Below are positions 11,734 through 21,037 of a DNA stretch of 64,000 nt, piece after piece. A program made the translations under genes and the position numbers. This DNA is from Adineta steineri (Eukaryota > Rotifera > Eurotatoria > Adinetida > Adinetidae): contig CAJNOI010000012.1 in NCBI GenBank assembly GCA_905250115.1, positions 368,435 through 432,434 of the forward strand, written 5' to 3'. A model generated the notes under the pieces. It saw nothing but the letters and a program-made list of their open reading frames with translations, ran no database searches and had not been told where the DNA came from. How positions within the stretch are numbered: position 1 is the first letter of the stretch; each line of letters opens with the position of its first letter.

Positions 11734-12335
11734 ATGTTAACTATTCTTGATTTTCTGTTATTTTTAACGATATTATGTCTATTCTAATAAATTGTAATTC
11801 CTTCTGACTATACATTTTGATAATCGACAATAATCATGTTGCTTCGAATGTTATATACACATTACTTTTGTCTCAGCATTCTTGCATCAGTTTTTAAATT
11901 TCTACAATATATTTCGTATCGAAAAAATTCGCATTTTCATATCAATCATTAAACTTTATTTCTGAATCCAAAATCTATTTATATTACTACATGGTGAATA
12001 TATTTTTCACTAATTGAACTTCAAAGTTTTAGTGTATTGAAATTTCAAAATATTTCTTATTTTGTTTTAAGAATTTTAAATCTAAAAGTCGAGTTTTATT
12101 CAATTTTATAAAACAATGGTGCGTCTGAGTTATTTAAAACATTTCATTTGTTCCTATTATAAACAGTATTTCTATTCATAATCATTATGTATCTTCAGTC
12201 GACAAGAAAACAATCTTGTTCTAATTCTGTTTGCTTTGTGTGTCATCATCATAAAATAGTATTTCACAACGATATCGTAATTACGTTTGGGTTTTTTTCC
12301 GTGTGGATTAGTATGTTATACTATTTCGAATTATT
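11734..12335. other. AT-rich intergenic region
   Basis: No gene or repeat that I can support. Confidence 0.4.
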
Positions 12336-12402
12336 GAGAGTGTGGATGTGTAGATGTAGATGTACAAACAAATGAAACGCCAATATCTACACCCACGCTC
12401 CT
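12336..12402. repeat. Telomere-like hairpin, copy 4
   Basis: Left arm GAGAGTGTGGATGTGTAGATG, right arm ATATCTACACCCACGCTCCTG. It lies 240 bp upstream of the WASH gene. Confidence 0.75.
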
Positions 12403-12637
12403 GTTATTTTATACGAAACAAACAATAATTCTTAGATTTTTATATAAAATAATCTTATCGAAATTGAATTTTTTTTGTTTTTCTGTAATTGCATCATATG
12501 ACAGAGTGTCTTGTTGATTTATGATATGACGACATTTATTTCGAAAGAAAAATCTTATCTTCCGACTTTTATTTACTTTATATATCATATAAAAATGTTA
12601 GTAATATTGCATTTGTCTATACTATTCATATTTTCAA

Positions 12638-14165
12638 ATGACTTCGACACAACTATATACAGTACCAATTATTCCGGACGGTTTACGTCGTGTGGAACTA
12701 ATTAAACAATTTGCTGATACATTCGATTATTTGGATTCCATATCACAAGACATATTTAATCGTATATCTAGTCGTCTTAATGTTTATCGTGCAGAAGTAA
12801 ATCAATTCGATAAACAGATTCAACATTCAGATGAACATATCAATCATATAAAAGGTTCGAAATATCCTATTCAAGTCCATTCAAGTGCACGTTATCCAAT
12901 TGAACAAAATCGTTCTATATTTAAATCAATATTTGAATATGATACAGATAATAAACCATCTGTATTTCATTATGATTTATTTCATTCAAATGAATCCGAT
13001 GAGAAATATATAAATTCAAAATCGAATGATGATACATTAATTGTTTTGAAACAATATGAAGAAAATTTTCTGCAAAAAACCAGAACAACTAATTTAAACG
13101 ATTTTGGAAGATTGCCAACGAATATTAAATCGGTTATTTCATTGCTTAAACATAATACAAAAGAAAATCTGTAAGTAATCAACAAAATAAAACTGATTCT
13201 CATCTAATTCTTTATAGTTATATACAATCAACAAAAAACGATTCATTAAATACTGCTACTCGAATGCGTAAACAAGTTGATGAATCGATTCATACACGTA
13301 ATGGTTTTATTGAAAATCCATCACCTCTATTTTATGAACAAATGTTCGAACGTTCAGCCATGGCTGATATAAATTACAATCCCACGTTAGGACTTGTACC
13401 TGAATTGTCTCTACCTGATAATTTACCTGAATTGGATAATTACGCGACTTTTGCTGATAATACTGTCATCGGTCAGACAAAACAGCAAATTGTTTCTATT
13501 GCACCTTCATTTTCTGATTTAATATTACCGGATATTATTGATTTAACATCAACTACTATAACAGCTTCTCCAGTTCAATCTCCAGAGCCAACAGGTAAAT
13601 ATTTTACTGTAAAAATTAAAATAAAATAATTTCATTTTCTAATTGAGTACCTACGTTACTACTAGTCGATATACCAACAATCATTCCTGATCCACTTCCT
13701 TCACCAGTACCAGTAATTGCTCCACCATTATTGCTTACAGTTCCTTCAATATCAATACCGGTAACAGCTGTTGAAGAATCACAAGCAACAATTATTCCTA
13801 CAGTGGATGATAATGATAATGATAATCCCTTATTGATACAGATACGTAATTTTTCGACAAAAAACAAACTTACACCTGTTACAAAGTCCAATGCAGCTGA
13901 TAAAGTACCGTCAGCAAGTTCAAATATTACTACAGTGGATGGTAGTGATAATGATAATCCGTTATTGATACAGATACGTAATTTTTCGACAAAAAACAAG
14001 CTTAAACCTGTTACAAAATCCAATGCAGCCGATAAAGTACCACCATCAAGTTCAAATATGATGGTCGATATAAAAATAGAAATAGAGAAACGACGTGAAC
14101 TTATTTTACGAAAGCAAGAAGATGATTCGGATGATTCAGATGACTGGAATGGTGATTTTGATTGA
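12638..14165 (+). CDS. WASHC1: WASH complex subunit 1 homologue (WASHC1)
   Basis: Exons 12638-13170, 13218-13594 and 13666-14165 join in frame (about 469 residues). The N-terminus (YTVPIIPDGLRRVELIKQFA, then SISQDIFNRISSRLNVYRAE and IKGSKYPIQVHSSARYP) is the conserved WAHD domain that binds the rest of the WASH complex. The exon 1/2 join reads LYIQSTKNDSLNTATRMRKQ. The C-terminus has a Pro-rich stretch, then two WH2-like actin-binding motifs, NPLLIQIRNFSTKNKL, about 44 residues apart, and ends with an acidic DDSDDSDDWNGDFD tail that would bind Arp2/3. WASH drives Arp2/3 actin assembly on endosomes. WASH proteins normally carry one WH2; the second arises from an internal tandem duplication in exon 3. 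The best-supported housekeeping gene of the window. Confidence 0.9.
13800..14062 (+). repeat. Tandem duplication encoding two WH2 motifs
   Basis: Two units of about 130 bp within WASHC1 exon 3, nearly identical from CAGTGGATG through the WH2 coding part to AGTTCAAATAT. The duplication keeps the frame. Confidence 0.85.
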
Positions 14166-14310
14166 ATCAATAATTTATTAACCCTTTTTACGATTTTTTT
14201 ATGTTGATTGTAAACATATAAAACTTATTTATTTTTCTATTGAAATACATGTATTTTCTTATTTCTATTCCGAATGAAACACGTAGTTGAACATACATTT
14301 TCATCGTTTT

Positions 14311-14377
14311 CTTGAGGGTGTGGGTGTGGGTAGCTGAGTAAGAATATGATGTAATTACTGTGCATACCCATACTCTG
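14311..14377. repeat. Telomere-like hairpin, copy 5
   Basis: Left arm CTTGAGGGTGTGGGTGTGGG, right arm GCATACCCATACTCTG. It starts 146 bp past the WASHC1 stop and marks the left edge of a 330-bp segment repeated at 15195. Confidence 0.85.
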
Positions 14378-14655
14378 ATTTTATGATAACAAAATATATG
14401 CTTTAAATAATTGAATTATACCAACAAAACTCCCAACTTCTACATATTAGAAAAGATAACGATTATTTAACTATGATAAAATATATGTAAAAGACAAGAG
14501 AATAGTTTAAATATTATTTTTTTTCTTTTTCACTTAGAATTTAGTTGTTGACTATATATAAAATAAGGCGAACATATCAAAGATCTTTCTATTGATTTAA
14601 TTTGATTAATTAATTAATGGCTGCATCAACTCTCTTCAATGATAAAAAACATCTG
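14320..14655 (+). repeat. Duplicated promoter/5' segment, truncated copy
   Basis: About 335 bp, roughly 90% identical by eye to 15195-15525. It includes a TATATAAAAT stretch and an ATG at 14617 followed by 13 codons (MAASTLFNDKKHL) matching the start of the ART-TPR pseudogene at 15487. Coding homology ends exactly where hairpin copy 6 begins. Confidence 0.85.
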
Positions 14656-14716
14656 AGGGTGGGTGTGGGTGTGGGTGAGATGAATACGAAATTTACGCCA
14701 ATACCCACCTATACTT
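14651..14716. repeat. Telomere-like hairpin, copy 6, with four G3 tracts
   Basis: Contains GGGTGGGTGTGGGTGTGGG, four G3 runs with 1-3-nt loops, a canonical G-quadruplex motif. The right arm is AATACCCACCTATAC. It cuts the duplicated ART-TPR start after codon 13. Confidence 0.85.
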
Positions 14717-14984
14717 TTCAGCAGACTCATTCGATTGTCACGTATTCTTATTTTGGAGCGCGATCTTTAAAAATAAGCGTCGTACATCTTGTTAAATAAT
14801 ACTCTACCAAGCGTGACAATAGACTTGTGTTGATCAGTACGAAAAGGACTTACAGTTTAAACGATAATTACTCAACAATCATGATTCATCTCATAACGCA
14901 CCAGCACGACCTCGGAAAGTTCTTTTTTGAGAGGAAGCAACAGAAGATATACGCTGTATATAAGATGAATTTTTAAAAAGATTT

Positions 14985-15066
14985 GTCAGGAATGGGGATC
15001 GAACCCATGCTCACAATTGTGAATTGAATCCTAAGTCCAACGCCATAACCACTCGGCCACCCTGAC
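14985..15066 (-). tRNA. tRNA-Leu (UAG anticodon)
   Basis: An 82-nt minus-strand gene folds as a class II tRNA: acceptor stem GTCAGGG with TCCTGAC, D arm starting GGCCGAGTGGTTA, anticodon stem TTGGA/TTCAA around loop CTTAGGA (anticodon UAG, leucine CUA), a long variable arm with TCACAATTGTGA, and T arm ATGGGTTCGATCCCCAT. No intron is present. It lies between the two copies of the 330-bp segment. Confidence 0.93.
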
Positions 15067-15193
15067 ATTCTTTATAGATATCTTTCTAGATTTTCATTCG
15101 ACTATTTTTTTCGTAGAATAGTCACAAAAAATACCATATAGATTCATGGGATCAGTTCTTATGAGCTACGCTCTATGACGCTGTTGGGATAAT

Positions 15194-15252
15194 TGTGGGT
15201 GTGGGTAGCTGAGTAATAATATGATGTAATTACTGTGCATACCCATACTCTG
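15194..15252. repeat. Telomere-like hairpin, copy 7
   Basis: TTGTGGGTGTGGGTAGC on the left, GCATACCCATACTCTG on the right; duplicate of copy 5 and left boundary of the second 330-bp segment. Confidence 0.85.
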
Positions 15253-15525
15253 ATTTTGTGATAACAAAATATACTGTAAATAGTTGGATTACACCAACAG
15301 AACTTCCAACTTCTACATATCAGAAAAGGTAACGACTATTTAACTATGATAAAATATATGTAAAAGAAAGAGAATAGTTTAAATATCATTTTTTCTTTTG
15401 TACTTAGAATACTAGTTGTGGACTATATAAAATAAGTCGAAATTTATTGAAGATCTTTCCATTGATTTTGTTTCATTAATTAATTAATGGGTGCACCAAC
15501 TCTCTTCAATGATAAAAAACATCTG
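15195..15525 (+). repeat. Duplicated promoter/5' segment, copy leading into ART-TPR pseudogene
   Basis: Matches 14320-14655 over its whole length. Here the ATG at 15487 continues past codon 13 into recognisable ART-TPR coding sequence. Confidence 0.85.
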
Positions 15526-16826
15526 GGAATGTTTTCTCTCATTTGGCTAGATCAAAATGCTAATCTTAGTCAAGATATTGAGCAATCATCGGAACAGAAT
15601 CGTTTAATTCTTATTGTTAATGATGAATTTGGAAAAATCATAGTACTTCGTATTCATTATATTAATAAACTTCTATCGATCTATATTTATTGTTCTGATA
15701 ATAATACAGAGAAATAATGGTCATCAAAATTTCAAAAAGTAAAAATTTCTAAAAAGCAATGCTAAATTTAATTTCTTTCCTTCGACTAGATTAAAAGCAT
15801 TGTTGTTGATATAGATGAACTTATTAGTGAAATAAAAAAAAATTTTCAAATTCAAAGAAAACTTGAAGAATCATTTTCAATCAAGAACACGATTAAATAT
15901 TCCATTTTTATTTTTACAAATATTTCTTGATTCTCTTCTTAAATTAAAATCAAATGAAAATGATGAAAATAATTTAATTTATTATCTTCAACATGAATAT
16001 CAAAATAATCCAAATGAATTAAATAATATTCAAGAATTTAAAGAAAATTATTTATCTAATAAAGTTTTATGGTGGTATAAGAAAAGAGATTTCTTTTTTT
16101 CTTCAATATTAAATGCTTCGTTAAAAACTGAAAATCTTTCAATGATGTTTTTATTTCGTTCATTTCTATTTGATATACAAGAGCAACTAAGAAAATATCA
16201 ATCAAAACAACGTTTGAAAGTCTATCGAAGTCAAATCATGTTACTTAATGATTATTTTTATATAAACAATGTAATCAGTTATTTATCAATTAATTCATTT
16301 TTATCTACAACTATTTTTATCTACAACTACAAGTTATACCACAGCATGTTCACTTATTGATCAAATGGATATTGGTTCTCAATCTAGGAAAGTTATTTTT
16401 GAAATCGATGCTGATCCAAATATTGTAACAAGTAAACCATTTAGTGATATAAGTAAATTGCATAATCATTCAGAAATTTTGTTTATGCCTGGATCAATAT
16501 TTCGTATTGATAAATGTTTGTATGAGTGAAACGGACTAAATATTATTCAAATGACTTTATGCAATGAAAATGATTTAAAGTTAAATGAACGAATCGGTAA
16601 TGATATGACGAATCCCAGATTAATAGGGAAAATTTTATCTAAAATGGGTAAAAATGATTTAGCTGAAAAATATTTTCAACGTTTGATTGAACAACTATCA
16701 ACAAATGATCCATTATTTGCCAATCTATATGAAGATCTTAGTCAAGTATTATCTCAAATAGGAGATGATCAGATGATTTTGAAAAATATGACTTCTTCGT
16801 TTTTTTGTTTTGAAGAAAATCTTCTC
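15487..16826 (+). pseudogene. ART-TPR protein pseudogene
   Basis: Starts MGAPTLFNDKKHL and shows, in pieces, the same architecture as the intact-frame gene at 21038-23176: an N-terminal region with IVLRIHYINKLLSIYIYC, then ENYLSNKVLWWYKKRDFFF, an ART core with KVYRSQ (the R-containing strand) and SINSFLSTT (the S-T-S region), MPGSIFRID after the catalytic region, and the first TPR (GKILSKMGKNDLAEKYFQRL). The frame is broken by a TAA at about 15715, a frame change near 15780-15860, a frame change at about 16340 and a TGA at about 16528. TPR repeats stop after about one and a half units, and the sequence passes into NHL-type sequence. A dead gene with a clear family. Confidence 0.8.
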
Positions 16827-17602
16827 TTTTTAACTTTATTTCCCATGTGGTATTTGTGTTGCTGATTGTGGAAATCATCGTATTGTTTAATGCAGATTTG
16901 GTACAAATGATTGGCAAGTTGTTGCTGGTGGTAATGAAGAAGGAAATAGATTAGATCAACTGAAGAAGCCAATGGATGTTGTGGTTGATAAAAGAACTAA
17001 TTCTTTGATTATTTGTAATCTCACGTAATAACGGTCAAACTGGAAAAGTGATTATTGCTAATATTCATTGTAATGCATTAGCAATGGACAAAGATGATAA
17101 TCTTTATGTTTTAGATACTATGGAACGTGAAGTGAGAATATTGAAAAGATGAAACGATGGAGAAACATTTATTACAAGTGAAAATGAAGATTGTATTCAA
17201 TTTAAGCAATTATAAGACCTTCACTCTGTTTTTATTGATGATAATTATTCGGTTTATGTATCGACGTGGTACGGTCGTCGTATAATAAAATAGGAGAAAG
17301 GTTTGAAAGAAGGAATAGTCGTTGCTGGTGGTCCAGATGCTTTAATTAAAACGGATTATGCAGAAGGACTATCTGTGAATCATTTAGGTGAAATTTTTGT
17401 AGCTGATAATGGTGATCGTAAAATAACATGTTGGTCACCACAATCGAAAAATGTTCGTGTTATTGTGGGTGCAAATGGTAAAGGATATCAACCAAATCAA
17501 CTCAATTGGCCGAAAGGAATAACATTCGATCGTCAAAATAATTTATATGTTGCTGATAGTTTCAATCATCGAGTTCAAAGATTTGAAATTGATAATAGTT
17601 AA
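16827..17602 (+). pseudogene. NHL-repeat propeller pseudogene fused behind the ART-TPR relic
   Basis: NHL blades can be read across three frames: VVFVADCGNHRIV, DWQVVAGGNEEGNRLDQL, DVVVDKRTNSLIICN, NALAMDKDDNLYVLD, and, in the last open stretch (17303-17602), GEIFVADNGDRKITCW and NNLYVADSFNHRVQRF. Blade order and turn motifs (VVAGG, NQLNWPKGI) match the C-terminal half of the NHL gene at 50882-52362. Several stops and frameshifts make it non-functional. No start of its own is visible, so it joined the ART-TPR relic by rearrangement or belonged to a chimeric gene. Confidence 0.8.
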
Positions 17603-17733
17603 ATTAAACTTTAGAAAGTAATCTTTTACTACTGATTTATCTAATCAATAGAAATTATTTTCATACAAAGACTTTGTAATTTTTCTTTAATCGATTTATT
17701 CGTTCATTTTCATGTAAATTTTGATTCAATCTT

Positions 17734-17820
17734 TCGAGGGTGTGGGTGTTAACATGATTTTCATGTATACTAGATATTCAGACCTATGCTCACACCCACC
17801 AACACCCACACCCTCAAGAT
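17734..17820. repeat. Telomere-like hairpin, copy 8 (best conserved)
   Basis: Perfect 15-nt arms: GAGGGTGTGGGTGTT and AACACCCACACCCTC, with an outer CTCAAGAT. The loop is about 50 nt and holds a second C-rich tract. It lies 130 bp past the NHL pseudogene and 90 bp past the converging ERMP1-like gene. Confidence 0.9.
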
Positions 17821-17910
17821 TTTTCATATTGTTCAGTAAACGACATTTAGAAGCAAAAAAAGAATTTCAAATTCATTAAACAATACAACTGATTAGTCAA
17901 TAAAATCTCT

Positions 17911-20571
17911 CTATCGATTAATAATAAGTGTAGTATCATCATCAATTGCATGACAGAATCCTTCACCCATCAGTACAATATTTGGCATTAAACGAGTAAT
18001 TAATAATAAAAATGGTGAATCATTTATGTCACATCGTTGAATTTTGATATTAATTTCAAATGTAGATATTGTTGAATATAGAGCAATATCAATAATTGTT
18101 TCTTTTCTTGGAATATCGAATTGGTTTTGAACTGTGAATTCAGTATTCCATAATGGTAAAATTTGAATATTATAAGATAATGCATGTTGAATTCGAATTC
18201 TATAATTCGTCTTCATCGATTCAATTTGAATATGTTCAACAGCTAATTGACGATTAAAACTATCATCAAATGTACAATTTGTTGAACTAAAACATGTTCT
18301 TTATATAATTTATGAGCACTTATAATTGAAAATTGATCAAGTATAGGTGATAGAACAAGACCATGATATGTATTAACTGTAATTGATGATTGTTGTGATA
18401 CAAGTGAAATATCAAGTGAATTATTCATTGAAGTTTCTGCATTATAAATTGATTCTGATATGTGTTTAGCATAAAACGTATTTGGATGATTTTTCGTAAA
18501 TGGTTGACGAATACAAGCAACAATAAGAACAATAAAAAGACTAATTAAAAGAACAGTTAGTAAACGAAGAAATTGTTTTGTTCGCTGTAATATTGGAAGA
18601 AAAAATAACGTGGGAATAACAACAATACTACAAATAATTATATTCCCACGATGTATCCATCCAAATGAAAATCGTAGTGATACAAATGGAATAAAAATAC
18701 GAAGTATTCGATTGACTATTTCAGTTGTATGTATCAATGGAAAAAAAGATATTAACAATGGTAAATATAATTGATGAGCGTTTTTTTCAAAGATTTGTTT
18801 CCAATGAAGAATAAATTCAATAAGAATAAGAATAAGATATAATGGACAAATAAATATTGACCAAACAAGAGTTATATAAAAGTATTGCGAATTAGAATAA
18901 ATTGAAATAATCATTGATAAACTATAAATGATAAGAATAGAAAATTTTTGTTCAAAATCGAAATGAATTTCATTTGCGTTTTGAGAAGATTTTCGAAGAA
19001 TACGACGATGTAATAGATCGAATAAATATCGAAAAATAATAAAACCAATTAAACATGGTAAACTAAAAAGAAATATGGCTAATGTTGAATTACCATACCA
19101 TGAAGCAGGTTGAATTATCGATACAATACATGCTAAAAGCAATGAAAATAGAAGACCAATAATCATAGATAGGATATTAGAAATCGAATATATAATGATA
19201 GAAATAATACGAATAATCAATGGATTTTTAAATCGAAAATAAATACAATGAAAATCATTACATGAGAAATTTTGTTGTCGATGATATATATGATCCAAAA
19301 TAATTCGCATTATACCAATAATAATAATTAATATAATTAAAAGTTGTTGAATTAATATTGATGTTGATAATTTATATATCATCAAATATCGACTAAGAAT
19401 ATCAAAATAAATTAAAGGATCAGGATCGTATTTATCGGCTATCTGCTCATTATTTTCAAGAAGTATATTACGAACTAATATAACAAGATTTTCACCAAGA
19501 TCTTGAATAACACCTTGTTTAAATGTTGATGGATGATCTAGTGGTGTATGATATGTGTAACCATCAAGATAGAAACCGAATTCGTATCCTAATCGAAAAC
19601 CATTGTATTTGAAAGCATCATAATCAGTATTAAATCGAAACCACATTGAAGTTTTCTGTAGAATTACATTCGTACGTGGTCTTGTCACTCGACTATAATC
19701 CATGACAAGCTACAAAAACAATTCATACAAAATTAATTAGACTGAAAAAAATACCTGTGATGATGTTGTTCGCATTAGATTAGCTGGCTCAGTGCAACGA
19801 ACTGAATCAATATTAAGAAAATGGCGAACATTAGAGCGCCAACGAAGATTAGTAATAAATGCCAGTGCACCTTGTAATCCTGATTCTTCGGCATTTGTAA
19901 ATAGTATAATTAAGTGAACATTAGAAAAATCTATTGTTAAATCATTAATTAAATTTGATAAAAGTTCTAGTAAAATAACAACACCTGAACCATCATCAGC
20001 AGCTCCAGGACTAAATTCCACTATTAAAACACACAAACAAAGAGTTTTACATTAAATGATTCAATTTCTAAACACACGTACCTGAATCGTAATGAGCACT
20101 TAACATTAGACTTGGTATATTTTGGGATTTATCAATTGAATTTGACACACGAACAAGAATATTTTGTAATTGATTGTGTTGAGAATCAGTAAAATTTTGA
20201 AGATCAAGTTCACATTGGATATCTCCTTTATTCATTGAACAAATACGTTTTATTTGTAAAATAAGATAATCACGAGCATCAAAATTTCCACGTGTATTAC
20301 TTACTCTTGAACCATATTGAGTTAAATTAATTAAATAATCAAGAGCACGTTCTTCACTAAATACATGACGTGCAATTGTTCGTGTTTTTACTGTTGCTAC
20401 AGAATAGGATAGATGATGTGCAAATGGACCAGCAAGAAGTAAAAGACAAATTAATAAAACAAACCATAGAATAAATTCTTTGAGATGTTGATTATTATGG
20501 GATTGTCGATGAATTTGATTTGTATTCGAAATTTGGGGTATGAAAACAGTTTCTTCTACTATTTCAGTCAT
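17911..20571 (-). CDS. ERMP1: ER metallopeptidase 1-like (M28 family), one frameshift
   Basis: Exons 20571-20082, 20020-19755 and 19709 onward join in frame. A cytoplasmic N-tail and one membrane segment (FILWFVLLICLLLLAGPF) are followed by the M28 zinc peptidase domain. Visible metal and catalytic motifs are SAHYDS, GAADDGSG, LFTNAEESG and YTYHTPLDHP. Several C-terminal membrane segments follow. This is the layout of ERMP1/Felix-ina, about 900 residues, an ER membrane peptidase; the model here gives about 850. Odd points: the strand after the third ligand reads NIDSVRCTEPANL where the family usually has a Gly-rich stretch, and a single-base frameshift is needed near 18297 to pass from KLYKEH to SSTNCTFDDSFNRQ and the C-terminal domain. 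Either a sequencing slip or early decay. Confidence 0.8.
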
Positions 20572-21037
20572 TGATAATTGTTATTTATGATGTGTATGCT
20601 CTTTTTATATGGAAGTCAAATATTTATTTATTCCTTTAAATGGTGACATATGCACGATAGATAAGTTTTTTCCGTATATGAAGAAAAAGATAAGAAGTAA
20701 CAAAAAAAACTCTGAAGAACAGAGAGAAAAAGAATAAAGGAGTATAATAAAAAATTATTTATGACTATTATGCTAATGTTAACATTATCTAGTGATTCAT
20801 GGGAAAAACTAGAGATATTCTCGGCGCGATACGCACTCAGACAAGAATGGAAAAAGAACGGTGAAATACGCGTAAACATTTAACGACAATACAAATCAAA
20901 GAGAGCACATGTTTCCATGAATGCAAAACAAGTTTACTTTCTTTGTAGTCGATGGATGCGTTTAATATGTGACTAAGGTAAAATAAATCGATGTTTTTTT
21001 TAATGTCCTCAAACTTCTTTATTCTTCTTGAAAAAAA
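20572..21037. other. Intergenic region between two minus-strand genes
   Basis: It presumably holds the promoter of the ERMP1-like gene and the 3' end of the ART-TPR gene. No other feature seen. Confidence 0.4.

Noticed and set aside
12187-12375. 62-codon ORF upstream of WASHC1
   Set aside because: It runs into hairpin copy 4 and its C-rich end comes from the repeat.
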